Shown here one piece after another: positions 50,876 through 60,748 of a DNA stretch of 64,000 bases (position 1 is the stretch's first letter; every line of letters begins with the position of its first letter). Origin of the DNA: Burkholderia sp. D-99 (GTDB taxonomy: Bacteria; Pseudomonadota; Gammaproteobacteria; Burkholderiales; Burkholderiaceae); NCBI RefSeq assembly GCF_011605345.1, contig NZ_JAAOXM010000007.1, positions 62,001 to 126,000 of the forward strand. Reading direction: 5' to 3'. The position numbers and the translations under genes are program-made. Under the pieces are notes generated by a model. That model was not told the DNA's origin. It saw nothing but the letters and a program-made list of their open reading frames with translations, and searched no databases.

Positions 50876-52156
50876 ATGCTTTCGTTTTCCGCTCCCGCCA
50901 CCCGGCGCCTGACCGCCGCCCGCGCCTTCGCCGTTGCCGCGCTCTGCATGGTGCCGGTCTCGACCGCGCTGACCAACGTCTTCTGCGGGTTGTTTGCCGC
51001 CGTGCTCGTCATCTCTCCCGAATTCTGGCGCGACCTGCGCTCGTTCGTCACCGACCAGGCTTCGCTCGCGGCACTGCTGATCCTCGCCGCGCTGACCGTC
51101 AGCGTCGCCTATACGGTTGCGCCGCACGACAAGGCGTGGAACTGGGTCGCCAAATACGACAAGCTGCTGCTGCTGCCCTTCGCCGTGCTCGCGTTCCGTC
51201 ATTCGAACTGGGCGCCGATCGTGCAGCGCTGCTGGTTCGGCACGCTGTGCGTGATCCTGCTCCTGTCGACGACCAACTATCTCGGGCTGACCGCGATCGG
51301 GCCCGCGCATGCGACCCAGCTGCCGCTGTCGCGCGCGTGGGTGTTCAAGAACCACATCGCCGCCGGCATGTTCGGCGCGCTGCTGTTCTACCAGGCGGCC
51401 GATCTCGCGCTGTCGGCCCGCACGACGCTGTCGCGTGTCGCTTGCGCCGCCATCGCCGCGTGGTCGCTGGTGAACGTATTCGTGATGCTGCAGGGGCGCA
51501 CCGGGCAAGTCATTGCGCTGCTGCTGATCCTCGTGGTCGCAGTGCGTTTCGTGCTGTTGCTGCGCCGCCGGTCGGCGCTGCGCGCAGGGCTCGTCGCCGG
51601 GGTGTTCGTCCTGGCCGGCATCGCACTGGTGGTCGCCGCGTGTACGGTTCACAACGGCCGGCTCGTCAAGGTCGTGTCGGAAGTGCAGCAGTATCGGCAA
51701 AGCGATGCGGCGACGTCGACCGGGCTGCGACTCGAGTGGTACAAGAAGGGGCTCGAACTGTATCGCCAGCGCCCGGTGATCGGCTATGGCGCGGGCGGCC
51801 TCGAATTCGAATTCGAGAAACTCACGGCCGGCAAGACGGCCGCCGAAGGCCAGCTCACGTCGAACCCGCACAACGAATACCTGCTGATGGCCGTGCAGCT
51901 CGGTATGCTCGGCCTGCTGCTGTTCATCAACTTGATCGTGCAGATCGCACGCGGCAGCCGCGCGCTCGACCCGCGCTCGCGGCATCTGCTGCTCGCCTGG
52001 CTCGCGATCTTCGCGATCGGCAGTCTCGCGAATTCGCTGCTGCTCGATTTCGCCGAGGGGCACCTGATCGTGCTGCTGGCCGGCATCCTGCTCGGCTGCG
52101 GCGAGCGCGGCGAGGCGCTGCCGCGCGAGACGTCGGCGATCCGGCGCAGCGCGTAA
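50876..52156 (+). CDS. O-antigen ligase (WaaL/Wzy_C family)
   Basis: A 426-residue polytopic protein with about 11 membrane helices. A large periplasmic loop with LRLEWYKKGLELYRQRPVIG, YGAGGLEFEFEKLT and SNPHNEYLLMAVQLGMLGLL contains the conserved His of the Wzy_C/O-antigen ligase domain. It attaches O-antigen to lipid A-core on the periplasmic face. Start 50876 begins just before the first helix; 50846 is an alternative. Confidence 0.88.
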   Translation: MLSFSAPATRRLTAARAFAVAALCMVPVSTALTNVFCGLFAAVLVISPEFWRDLRSFVTDQASLAALLILAALTVSVAYTVAPHDKAWNWVAKYDKLLLLPFAVLAFRHSNWAPIVQRCWFGTLCVILLLSTTNYLGLTAIGPAHATQLPLSRAWVFKNHIAAGMFGALLFYQAADLALSARTTLSRVACAAIAAWSLVNVFVMLQGRTGQVIALLLILVVAVRFVLLLRRRSALRAGLVAGVFVLAGIALVVAACTVHNGRLVKVVSEVQQYRQSDAATSTGLRLEWYKKGLELYRQRPVIGYGAGGLEFEFEKLTAGKTAAEGQLTSNPHNEYLLMAVQLGMLGLLLFINLIVQIARGSRALDPRSRHLLLAWLAIFAIGSLANSLLLDFAEGHLIVLLAGILLGCGERGEALPRETSAIRRSA

Positions 52157-52284
52157 CGACATACGCTCCGCGGCCGGCCGGTTTCGGCCACTGCGGAGTT
52201 CGCTATCTTCGAAGGAAACGGGCTGCGCGGCTCGTCACGTATCAAGGCGCCGGCAACCCGCGAAAAGCGCGCGCCTCCCGCGCG

Positions 52285-53502
52285 TCAGTCGGATCCGGTG
52301 CGATGCAGCCGCGACGTATCGACGACGGCTTCAGCCGGGCCCGGCGGATTCAGCCCGAGCATCTCGGCCGCGGCGGCTTTCACACGCTGCGCACCGAGAT
52401 TGACGAGGCAGTCGCTGCGGCTGTCGACCTTGCGCTCGCAGCCCTCGTGCCGGCACGGCACGCAATCGCCCTCCCCCTGCAGCAGCCACACGTTGCCGTG
52501 CCGCCCCGAGCCGCGCAGCGGCCACGGATTCTCGGTCGCCGGCCAGTGCTGCGGCCATGGCCCCCAGCGCACCGGGTCGGACGGACCGAACAGCGCGATC
52601 GTGTCGGTGCCGGTCGCCGCCGCGACGTGTGTCGCGCCGGTGTCGGGCCCGATGAAGAGCCGTGCGCGCCGTACGAGTTCGGCGCTTTCACCGAACGTCA
52701 GGCGTCCGACCAGGTTCAGCACGTCACCGCCCGCTTCGGCCGCGACCTGCTCCGCATACTCGCGCTCGCTGTCGGCCGGGCCGCCCGACAACGCGACCGC
52801 GAAACCCTGCTCGCGCAGCCAGCCGACCATCTCGACCCAGCCGTCGAGCCGCCATTGCTTGTAACGGAACATCGGATAAGGATGCAGCACGACCAGCGGC
52901 CTGCCGTCGCGGATCGCCGGCGACTCGGCGAGCCACGCGTCGAAGCGCGCCCGCCGTGCCGGATCGTCGCCGATGCCGGGCGCGACGACTTCCGACACCG
53001 GCTCGATGCCGATCACCGGCGCGAGTGCCAGCGTACTGACGACCGTGTGCGCGGATTCGTGATGATTGATCGCGATCCCGTTCAGCATCATCCGCGTGAG
53101 CCACGTCACGCGGTTCGGATCGACGAGGCCCACCCGCTTGCGGCCCGCGAACCAGCTGTAGAAGCGCGGCCGGTCGGAGCTCAGCGCCGCGCACGCAAGA
53201 TCGTAGCGGCGCCACATCGACAGCGCGTCGCGCAGCCGCTCGCGCAATCCCGCGCGCTGCGCGACGACGATCACGCGCCGCACGTCCGGATTGTGCTCGA
53301 GCACGCCTTCGGTGCCGCGAAACACCAGCATGTCGATCTGCGCATCCGGCCAGCGGGCCTTCAGCGAACGGACGAGCGGCGTCGTCAGCAGCACGTCGCC
53401 GATACGGCGCGGCGCGGCTACGAGGATGGTTCTGGGCGGGCGGGCGGAAGAAAACAGGGCCACGGCGATCGGTGTATCCGGCTGGCTGAACAAGGCTGGC
53501 AA
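52285..53502 (-). CDS. Family 9 glycosyltransferase (heptosyltransferase type)
   Basis: A 405-residue GT-B enzyme with ILVAAPRRIGDVLLTTPLVR (acceptor domain loop), IGPDTGATHVAAATGTDTIA and LFGPSDPVRWGPWPQHWP, characteristic of LPS heptosyltransferases. The C-terminal region is Cys-rich (CVPCRHEGCERK). The TTG at 53502 opens the frame; a GTG at 53463 nearer the core is also plausible. Probably transfers heptose in the LPS core. Confidence 0.88.
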   Translation of the reverse strand: MPALFSQPDTPIAVALFSSARPPRTILVAAPRRIGDVLLTTPLVRSLKARWPDAQIDMLVFRGTEGVLEHNPDVRRVIVVAQRAGLRERLRDALSMWRRYDLACAALSSDRPRFYSWFAGRKRVGLVDPNRVTWLTRMMLNGIAINHHESAHTVVSTLALAPVIGIEPVSEVVAPGIGDDPARRARFDAWLAESPAIRDGRPLVVLHPYPMFRYKQWRLDGWVEMVGWLREQGFAVALSGGPADSEREYAEQVAAEAGGDVLNLVGRLTFGESAELVRRARLFIGPDTGATHVAAATGTDTIALFGPSDPVRWGPWPQHWPATENPWPLRGSGRHGNVWLLQGEGDCVPCRHEGCERKVDSRSDCLVNLGAQRVKAAAAEMLGLNPPGPAEAVVDTSRLHRTGSD

Positions 53503-53641
53503 TGTACAGGATTTTGCAGCAGCCGGCGCGGCATGGCGAATCGGCCGTTCAGCTGCCCCGATACGGCCCCGTTCGCGGCGTGAACCACGGCAGGCGCAGC
53601 GTGTGCCGTTGCCGTACGCGGTGCTTGCAATGCCCGTGGTG

Positions 53642-54739
53642 CTACGAAGCGACCGTCATGATCGTCGGCGTTGCAGCAACGGTAACGGGCCGCGTGTGTG
53701 CTGCGTCGGCCAACGGTTCGTCGCGAAGGGCGGCCTGCGGCAGCAGGTGACGCACCGCGCGCTCGACCGCGTCGACATCGATCGCGTCGACGGTCGCGCC
53801 GGCGCGCAGGATCACGTGCGGCACACCGAGCGGGTGCCAGCGCAGGTATTTCTCGGGACGGTCCTCGAACAGCGCGGCGACCGGGACGCCGAGCGCCGAC
53901 GCGAGATGCACGGGGGCGCTGTCGGCCGAGACGATCGCATCGAGCAGGCTCGCGGCCGCCACCAGTTCGGCGACCGAGGAAGGTGCAACATGGCGTGCGC
54001 TCACGTCGCGCCACGAATCGTCCTCGGGGGCGTGGCCGACGACCGGGTCGCGAAAGACGATCACGTCGGCGCACGGCGCAAGCCGCTCGGCAAGGTCGCG
54101 CCAGCGGTCCGCGGGCCAGCGGCGCTCGGCCGCCTTGTTCGTCACGAACAGCCCGACCCGCGGTTTCGTGCGCGCGCCGAGCAGCCGATACCACGCATCC
54201 TGCAGCACGCGGTCGGGATGAACCGACAACTCAAGACGGTCGAGATCGGCGCAGCCGAGCTCGGGCACGAGCCGGAAACCCGACAGCGCCTCGTGGCACA
54301 TCGGCCGCTGCGCGACATGCTCGGGTTTGCGATCGTCGAATTCGGTTTCGGCATCGTGCCAGCGACAATCCTTCGCACCGATCTGGCGCGCGAACTGCAT
54401 GCTGCTGCGATGCATGCCGCCGTTCGGCACGACCACGAGGTCGAACCGCAAGCGACGCAGGCGACGCACGAGCCGCAGCCGGTCGAAGAATGCGCGCATT
54501 CGCCCGGGACGGTCGTTGCGTTCGCATTGGCGGCTATACACGTAGGTGTGGATCGTGTCCACGTCCGGGTTTCCGGCCAGCGCCGCCGCGTTGTAACGGT
54601 TCGCGACCACATGCAGCTCCGCACCGGGCCAGCGCTCCTTCAGCGCGCCGAGAAACGCCGTCGTGCACAGCATGTCGCCCAGAAAATCAATCCGGATCAC
54701 GAGGATCCGTTGCGTCGGGTTCCCATTGGCCATGGTCAT
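53642..54739 (-). CDS. Family 9 glycosyltransferase (heptosyltransferase type)
   Basis: A 365-residue GT-B enzyme: RILVIRIDFLGDMLCTTAFL, LFVTNKAAERRWPADRW and SADSAPVHLASALGVPVAAL (donor-binding loop) mark the family. It differs clearly from the neighbouring GT9, so the two are distinct enzymes rather than a recent duplication. The start was placed at 54739, just before the conserved core. A 139-base spacer separates it from the other GT9 gene on the same strand. Confidence 0.87.
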   Translation of the reverse strand: MTMANGNPTQRILVIRIDFLGDMLCTTAFLGALKERWPGAELHVVANRYNAAALAGNPDVDTIHTYVYSRQCERNDRPGRMRAFFDRLRLVRRLRRLRFDLVVVPNGGMHRSSMQFARQIGAKDCRWHDAETEFDDRKPEHVAQRPMCHEALSGFRLVPELGCADLDRLELSVHPDRVLQDAWYRLLGARTKPRVGLFVTNKAAERRWPADRWRDLAERLAPCADVIVFRDPVVGHAPEDDSWRDVSARHVAPSSVAELVAAASLLDAIVSADSAPVHLASALGVPVAALFEDRPEKYLRWHPLGVPHVILRAGATVDAIDVDAVERAVRHLLPQAALRDEPLADAAHTRPVTVAATPTIMTVAS

Positions 54740-54964
54740 GTGGTGACTGTCAGTTTTTGTCGTCGCGACGGGCCATTCCTCGGCATCCGATCCCGGGACG
54801 GCCTTGTCGCATATCGCCGTCCGCCGCAGGGATCGGACCCCATTCATGCGCGCGATACCGGCACCACCCGCCGGACGAGCGGCGAGCGATGCCGCGTTCG
54901 TGCGGCTAGCGCCGGATTGTATAGCGTCCGGATGGCCAGCCCAAGACCCGCTTGCGCGAACATG

Positions 54965-55008
54965 CAAAAACGGCCCGTCGCACCGCACGAGGGCGATGCG
55001 ACGGGCCG
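54965..55008 (-). terminator. Strong intrinsic terminator of dnaE
   Basis: CGGCCCGTCGCA and TGCGACGGGCCG form a perfect 12-bp stem with a 14-base loop, followed on the transcribed strand by TTTTTGC. It ends about 32 bases after the dnaE stop. Confidence 0.9.
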
Positions 55009-55040
55009 CATGGCGCGACAGCCGTCCGGCTCAGGCGCGG

Positions 55041-58000
55041 TCAGTACGTGATTTCGACGACGCTACCGTCGAACGCCGCCCGCAGCTCCGCGAGCAGCAC
55101 GTCGCTCGGTTTCACGCGCCATGCGTCGCCGAGGCGCATTTCGCCTTGTGCCCGTGCGTTGCTGTAATGGACCTGCACCGCGAGCCCGTTCGGCAGCGGC
55201 GCCTGCGGGCGGCGACCGCCGTCGCGCCCACCGCCACGCGGTGCCGGCGCCTCGACCGCAGCCGCGGGATCGTCCTTCGACACGTGCGGCTCGAGCACGC
55301 GGCGCAGCTCGGCCGCGTCGGCGTTGCCGTTCATCGTCAGCCGCACGGCCTGCGCATAACGGCTGCGCGCGCGTTCGAGATCCATCACCGTGTCGGTCGT
55401 GAAACGGATGCCGCCCGTGAACGCATCGTTGCGCGCCTGCCCCTGGACGATCAGCAGTTCGTCTTCCTTGAACAGCGCCTTGTTCGCCTCGAACTGCTCG
55501 TTGAAGATCGTGATCTCGCACTGGCCCGAGCCATCGTCGAGCAACGCGATCAGCATCTTGCCGCGCTGGGTCATCTGCGTGCGAAGCGACGCGATGATGC
55601 CGGCCACGAGCTTGTCGCGCCCTTCCTTCAGGTCGCCGACCTTCTGCCGCACGAAGCGACGCACCTCGTCGCGATACGCGTCGAACAGGTGGCCGGACAG
55701 GTAGAAGCCGAGCGCGCCCTTTTCTTCCTGCAGGCGGCGCTTGTCGTCCCACGCGGGCTCGTCGACGAGCGCATGCGCGTGCGGCGATTCGGCGCCCATG
55801 TCGAACAGGCCGGCCTGCATCGCATTCGCCTCGGCCTGGTCGGCCGCTTCCATCGCCAGCGGCACCGACGCGATCAGCTGCGCGCGGTTCGCATTCAGCG
55901 AATCGAATGCGCCGGCGCGGATCAGCGCCTCGACCGTACGGCGGTTGACGACGCGCCGGTCGATCCGCTCGCAGAAATCGAACAGGTCGGTGAACGCCTT
56001 TTCCTCGCGGGCGCGCAGGATTTCCTCGATCGCGTTCTGGCCGCTGCCCTTCACCGCGCCGAGGCCGTAGCGGATCGTGCGCGAACGCTTGCCGTCGGCT
56101 TCGGCGACCGGTTCGAAGCGGTAATGCGACTGGTTGATGTCGGGCGGCAGCACGGCGAGGTTGTTCACGACACAATCGTCGTACAGGATCTTCACCTTGT
56201 CGGTGTCGTCCATCGCGAGCGTCATGTTGGCCGCCATGAATTCGGCCGGATGGTGCGCCTTCAGCCACGCGGTGTGATACGCGAGCAGTGCGTAGGCGGC
56301 CGCGTGCGACTTGTTGAAACCGTAGCCCGCGAACTTCTCCATCAGGTCGAAGATCTCGTCGGACTTCTCGCGCGTGAGGCCGTTCGTCGCCGCGCCCTCG
56401 GCGAAGATCTCGCGGTGCTTGGCCATCTCCTCGGGCTTCTTCTTGCCCATCGCGCGACGCAGCAAGTCCGCGCCGCCGAGCGAGTAGCCGCCGATGATCT
56501 GCGCCATCTGCATCACCTGCTCCTGATAGACCATGATGCCGTAGGTCTCTTTCAGGACGGGTTCGACGCGCGGATCCGGATAGTCGACCTTCTCGCGACC
56601 GTGCTTCCGTGCGCAGAAGCTCGGGATCAGGTCCATCGGGCCCGGACGATACAACGACACGAGCGCGATGATGTCCTCGAAACGGTCGGGCTGCGCATCC
56701 TTCAGCATGCCCTGCATCCCGCGGCTTTCCAGCTGGAACACGGCGACCGTGTTGGCCTTCTTCAGGATCTGGAACGAGGCGGGATCATCGAGCGGCACCT
56801 GCGCGAGCGACCAGTCGGCCTTCGAAGGATCGAGGCGGCGGATGTAGCGCTCGGCCCAGTCGAGGATCGTCAGCGTCGTGAGACCCAGAAAGTCGAACTT
56901 CACGAGGCCGACGGCTTCGACGTCGTCCTTGTCGTACTGGCTGACGACACCGCCGTCGTCGCCCTGCGTGTACAGCGGGCAGAAATCGGTCAACTTGCCG
57001 GGCGCGATCAGCACGCCGCCCGCGTGCATCCCGACGTTACGCGTGAGGCCCTCGACGCGCTGCGCGAGATCCAGCAGCTGGTGCACTTCGTCCTCGTGGT
57101 CGTAGCGCTCCTGAAGCTGCGGCTCCTCCTTCATCGCGTCGGCGATCGTCACGTGCTTGCCCGGCTTGAACGGGATCAGCTTCGCGATGCCATCGGTGAA
57201 CATGTAACCGACGTCGAGCACGCGGCCGATGTCGCGCACGGCCGCCTTCGCGGCCATCGTGCCGAAGGTCGCGATCTGCGACACCGCGTCCGCGCCGTAT
57301 TTTTCCTTCACGTACTGGATCACGCGATCGCGGCCGTGCTGGCAGAAGTCGATGTCGAAGTCGGGCATCGACACGCGTTCCGGGTTCAGGAATCGCTCGA
57401 ACAGCAGGTTGTAGCGCAGCGGGTCGAGGTCGGTAATGCCGAGCGCGTACGCGACCAGCGAACCCGCGCCCGAGCCGCGGCCCGGGCCGACCGGCACGCC
57501 GTTGTTCTTCGCCCAGTTGATGAAGTCGGCAACGATCAGGAAGTAGCCCGGGAAGCCCATCTTCGTGATGGTCCCGCACTCGAATTCGAGGCGCTTGTAG
57601 TACGTGTCGCGCTGCGCGTCACGTTCGGCTTCGGCCGGATACAACTGCGCGAGGCGGGTCTCGAGCCCTTCCTTCGACAGCTGGACCAGATAGTCGTCGA
57701 GCGACATGCCGTCCGGCGTCGGGAACAGCGGCAGTTTCGGCTTGCCGAGCTCGAGTTTCAGGTTACAGCGCTTCGCGATTTCGACCGTGTTCGCGATCGC
57801 CGACGGCAGGTCGGCGAACAGCGCGGCCATGTCGTCCTGCGTGCGGAAATACTGGTCGGTCGTGAAACGCTTCTGGCGCCGCGGGTTCGCGAGGATGTCG
57901 CCTTCCGAGATACACACGCGCGCCTCGTGCGCGGTGAAATCGTCGTCGGTCATGAACTGCGTCGGGTGCGTCGCGACGACCGGCAGCTTCAGCGCCGCGG

Positions 58001-58568
58001 CGAGCGTCGCGGCCTGCTGGATGTACGCCTCGGCGCCCGGCTGGCCGTAACGCTGCAGCTCGATGTAGAAACCGCCCGGGAACACCTTCGCCCAGCGCTC
58101 GGCGTGACGGCGCGCGGCTTCTTCGTTGCCCGCGGCCAGCGCGAGCCCGATATCGCCCTGTTGCGCGCCCGACAGCGCGAGCAGCCCCTGCGCGAGCTCG
58201 CCGTCGAGCCAGCTCGCGTCGAGTTCCGCACGGCCGCGGTACTGGTTCGTGAGCCACGCCTTCGACAGCAGCTCGCAGAGATTCAGGTAGCCGACCTTGT
58301 CCTTGACGAGCAGCAGCAGCCGCGACGGCTTGTCGCGATCGTCCGGATTGGCGATCCAGACGTCGCAGCCGGCGATCGGCTTGATGCCCTTGCCGCGGGC
58401 TTCCTGGTAGAAACGGACGAGACCGAATGCGTTGCCGAGATCGGTGAGCGCGAGCGCGCCCTGACCGTCTGCGGCCGCCGCCTTGACGATGTCGTCAATG
58501 CGCACGATGCCGTCGGCAATCGAGAATTCGGAGTGAACGCGAAGATGGACGAAGCGGGGATCTGACAT
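55041..58568 (-). CDS. dnaE: DNA polymerase III subunit alpha
   Basis: A 1175-residue replicative polymerase. The N-terminal PHP domain starts FVHLRVHSEFSIADGIVRID. The palm domain has the GRGSGAGSLVAYALGITDLD region and the catalytic PDFDIDF triad. The finger and helix-hairpin-helix regions and an OB-fold near the C-terminus (GIIASLRTQMTQRGKMLIAL) follow. It synthesises both strands with the beta clamp. Start 58568 matches the conserved MSDPRFVHLR; a terminator follows the gene. Confidence 0.98.
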   Translation of the reverse strand: MSDPRFVHLRVHSEFSIADGIVRIDDIVKAAAADGQGALALTDLGNAFGLVRFYQEARGKGIKPIAGCDVWIANPDDRDKPSRLLLLVKDKVGYLNLCELLSKAWLTNQYRGRAELDASWLDGELAQGLLALSGAQQGDIGLALAAGNEEAARRHAERWAKVFPGGFYIELQRYGQPGAEAYIQQAATLAAALKLPVVATHPTQFMTDDDFTAHEARVCISEGDILANPRRQKRFTTDQYFRTQDDMAALFADLPSAIANTVEIAKRCNLKLELGKPKLPLFPTPDGMSLDDYLVQLSKEGLETRLAQLYPAEAERDAQRDTYYKRLEFECGTITKMGFPGYFLIVADFINWAKNNGVPVGPGRGSGAGSLVAYALGITDLDPLRYNLLFERFLNPERVSMPDFDIDFCQHGRDRVIQYVKEKYGADAVSQIATFGTMAAKAAVRDIGRVLDVGYMFTDGIAKLIPFKPGKHVTIADAMKEEPQLQERYDHEDEVHQLLDLAQRVEGLTRNVGMHAGGVLIAPGKLTDFCPLYTQGDDGGVVSQYDKDDVEAVGLVKFDFLGLTTLTILDWAERYIRRLDPSKADWSLAQVPLDDPASFQILKKANTVAVFQLESRGMQGMLKDAQPDRFEDIIALVSLYRPGPMDLIPSFCARKHGREKVDYPDPRVEPVLKETYGIMVYQEQVMQMAQIIGGYSLGGADLLRRAMGKKKPEEMAKHREIFAEGAATNGLTREKSDEIFDLMEKFAGYGFNKSHAAAYALLAYHTAWLKAHHPAEFMAANMTLAMDDTDKVKILYDDCVVNNLAVLPPDINQSHYRFEPVAEADGKRSRTIRYGLGAVKGSGQNAIEEILRAREEKAFTDLFDFCERIDRRVVNRRTVEALIRAGAFDSLNANRAQLIASVPLAMEAADQAEANAMQAGLFDMGAESPHAHALVDEPAWDDKRRLQEEKGALGFYLSGHLFDAYRDEVRRFVRQKVGDLKEGRDKLVAGIIASLRTQMTQRGKMLIALLDDGSGQCEITIFNEQFEANKALFKEDELLIVQGQARNDAFTGGIRFTTDTVMDLERARSRYAQAVRLTMNGNADAAELRRVLEPHVSKDDPAAAVEAPAPRGGGRDGGRRPQAPLPNGLAVQVHYSNARAQGEMRLGDAWRVKPSDVLLAELRAAFDGSVVEITY

Positions 58569-58783
58569 GGGCGCTATTGTAGCCGCCCCGCCGCGCAGGC
58601 TGCCCAAAAAATCCCCGCGCCGGCCGTTCGGCCGATGCGCGCGAGCGCACGTCACGTGACTGGCCAAATGGCTGGATGCCGGCCCGAGCGCGGTTTGCGG
58701 GATAATACGGTTTTTCGAATCAACGCCCCGGCTTCGCACCCTTTTTTGCGGGCCGCCGTGCGGCCGTTTCCCGTCGGACCATC

Positions 58784-59638
58784 ATGACCATCGTCAACCT
58801 CGCCGCCTACCACTTCGTGTCGCTCGACGCGACCGAGCAATGGCGCCCGCTCGTCACCGCCCGCTGCAACGAACTCGACCTGCGCGGCACGATCCTGCTC
58901 GCGCCGGAAGGCATCAACCTGTTCATCGCCGGCACGCGCGAAGCCACCGACGCGTTCATCGCGTACATCCGCCACGATCCGCTGTTCGAAGGCAAATTCG
59001 CGTCGCTGCAGTTCAAGGAAAGCCTGTCCGACTCGCAGCCGTTCCGCCGCATGCTCGTGCGCCTGAAGCGCGAGATCATCACGATGAAGAAGCCGGCGAT
59101 CCAGCCGGAACTCCGCCGCGCGCCGTTCGTCGACGCGCGCACGCTGAAGACGTGGCTCGACCGCGGCCACGACGACACGGGCCGCCCGGTCGTGATGCTC
59201 GACACGCGCAACGCATTCGAAGTCGACGTCGGCACATTCGACGACGCGCTCGACTACCGGATCGACAAGTTCAGCGAATTCCCGGAAGTGATCGACGCGA
59301 ACCGCGCCGACCTCGAAGGCAAGACGGTCGTGTCGTTCTGCACGGGCGGCATCCGCTGCGAGAAGGCCGCGATCCACATGAAGGAAATCGGCATCGAGAA
59401 CGTGTACCAGCTCGAAGGCGGGATCCTGAAATACTTCGAGGAAGTCGGCGGCGCGCACTACCACGGCGACTGCTTCGTGTTCGACTACCGCACCGCGCTG
59501 AACCCGCAACTCCAGCCCACCGAGAACGTCACGTGCTTCGCGTGCCGCGCGGTCGTCACGCCGGAAGCGCAACAATCGCCGAGCTACGTGCCCGGCAAGT
59601 CGTGCCCCGCCTGCGCACCGGCAGCCAGCGCCGCGTAA
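58784..59638 (+). CDS. trhO: tRNA uridine(34) hydroxylase (rhodanese-type)
   Basis: A 284-residue protein. An N-terminal YceA-like domain (TILLAPEGINLFIAGTREAT, YIRHDPLFEGKFASLQFKES) precedes a rhodanese domain with the catalytic Cys in VVSFCTGGIRCEKAA. A C-terminal Cys cluster (CFACRAVVTP and CPAC) follows. TrhO hydroxylates uridine 34 of tRNAs using oxygen. It is divergent from dnaE. Confidence 0.95.
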   Translation: MTIVNLAAYHFVSLDATEQWRPLVTARCNELDLRGTILLAPEGINLFIAGTREATDAFIAYIRHDPLFEGKFASLQFKESLSDSQPFRRMLVRLKREIITMKKPAIQPELRRAPFVDARTLKTWLDRGHDDTGRPVVMLDTRNAFEVDVGTFDDALDYRIDKFSEFPEVIDANRADLEGKTVVSFCTGGIRCEKAAIHMKEIGIENVYQLEGGILKYFEEVGGAHYHGDCFVFDYRTALNPQLQPTENVTCFACRAVVTPEAQQSPSYVPGKSCPACAPAASAA

Positions 59639-59660
59639 GCGCGCGTTGCCCCGCGCCCCG

Positions 59661-60554
59661 ATGAGCGCCTATCGCGGCCGCTTCGCGCCGTCGCCCACCG
59701 GCCCGCTGCACTTCGGCTCGCTGGTCGGCGCACTCGCGAGCTGGCTCGACGCGCGTGCGCACGGCGGCGCGTGGCTCGTGCGCATCGAGGATCTCGACGG
59801 CCCGCGCACGGTACCCGGCGCGGCCGACGACATCCTCGCGACGCTCGCGCATTTCGGCATGACGCCCGACGAGCCGCCCGTCTGGCAAAGCACGCGCGAT
59901 GCGGCCTATACGGCCGCGCTCGAGCGGCTCGTCGCGGCGGGGCTCGTCTATCCGTGCGGCTGCACGCGCAAGGAAATCGCCGATTCGCTGCGCGCCGCGC
60001 ATGAACGCCACACGACGCTCGCCTACCCGGGCACGTGCCGCACCGGCCTGCACGGCAAGCCCGCGCGCGCGTGGCGGCTGCGCGTGCCAGACGGCGACGG
60101 CGCGATCGTCACGTTCGACGATCGCTGGCAGCACACGCAATCGCAGAACCTCGCGACCGAAGTCGGCGATTTCGTGCTGAAGCGCGCGGACGGGCAATGG
60201 GCCTATCAGCTCGCGGTCGTCGTCGACGATGCCGATGCAGCCATCACGCACGTCGTGCGAGGCGCCGACCTGCTCGATTCGACCGCGCGCCAGATCCACC
60301 TGCAACACTGTCTCGGTGTGCCGACCCCGCAATACCTGCATGTGCCCGTCGTCGTCGATGCGAACGGCGAAAAGCTCAGCAAGCAGACGGGCGCGACCGC
60401 GCTCGACCGCGACGATCCGCTACCGGCGCTGCAGGCCGCCGCCGCGCATCTGGGCCTCGCGCCCGGCGGCACGCTCGCAGGCACGACGCTCGATGCGTTC
60501 TACGCAGCCGCAACGGCCGCGTGGGCGACGCGCTTCGGGCCGCAGGCCGGCTAA
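59661..60554 (+). CDS. gluQ: Glutamyl-Q tRNA(Asp) synthetase
   Basis: A 297-residue GluRS paralogue without the anticodon-binding domain. YRGRFAPSPTGPLHFGSLVG (HIGH-like), the zinc-type CGCTRKE region and KLSKQTGATAL (KMSKS-like) are present. It glutamylates queuosine 34 of tRNA(Asp). ATG 59661 follows trhO by 22 bases; TTG 59646 is also in frame. Confidence 0.95.
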   Translation: MSAYRGRFAPSPTGPLHFGSLVGALASWLDARAHGGAWLVRIEDLDGPRTVPGAADDILATLAHFGMTPDEPPVWQSTRDAAYTAALERLVAAGLVYPCGCTRKEIADSLRAAHERHTTLAYPGTCRTGLHGKPARAWRLRVPDGDGAIVTFDDRWQHTQSQNLATEVGDFVLKRADGQWAYQLAVVVDDADAAITHVVRGADLLDSTARQIHLQHCLGVPTPQYLHVPVVVDANGEKLSKQTGATALDRDDPLPALQAAAAHLGLAPGGTLAGTTLDAFYAAATAAWATRFGPQAG

Positions 60555-60666
60555 CGCGCGGCAGCGCACCGGTTTCGCGGCGATCGGGCGCCCGCCGGGT
60601 GCCGCTCGCATCGCTCGCCGCCGACGCCCCGCGCCCTCCTCCGCTTCGCCATCGAACCACGGCCCC

Positions 60667-60702
60667 AATAAAAAACGGGCACATGCTCATCGCATGCACC
60701 CG
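60667..60702 (-). terminator. Intrinsic terminator between gluQ and the rhlE-type gene
   Basis: CGGGTGCATGC and GCATGTGCCCG form an 11-bp stem (two wobbles) with a 5-base loop. On the minus strand it is followed by TTTTTTATT, so it mainly serves the minus-strand helicase gene. The region is convergent. Confidence 0.8.
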
Positions 60703-60748
60703 CTTCTCCGGCGGCGCTCGCGCGCCGCCCCAGCCACGCCTGCCGGGC

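Noticed and set aside
54804..58565. 1253-codon plus-strand ORF opposite dnaE
   Set aside because: It mirrors dnaE on the other strand with typical shadow composition and no recognisable domains.
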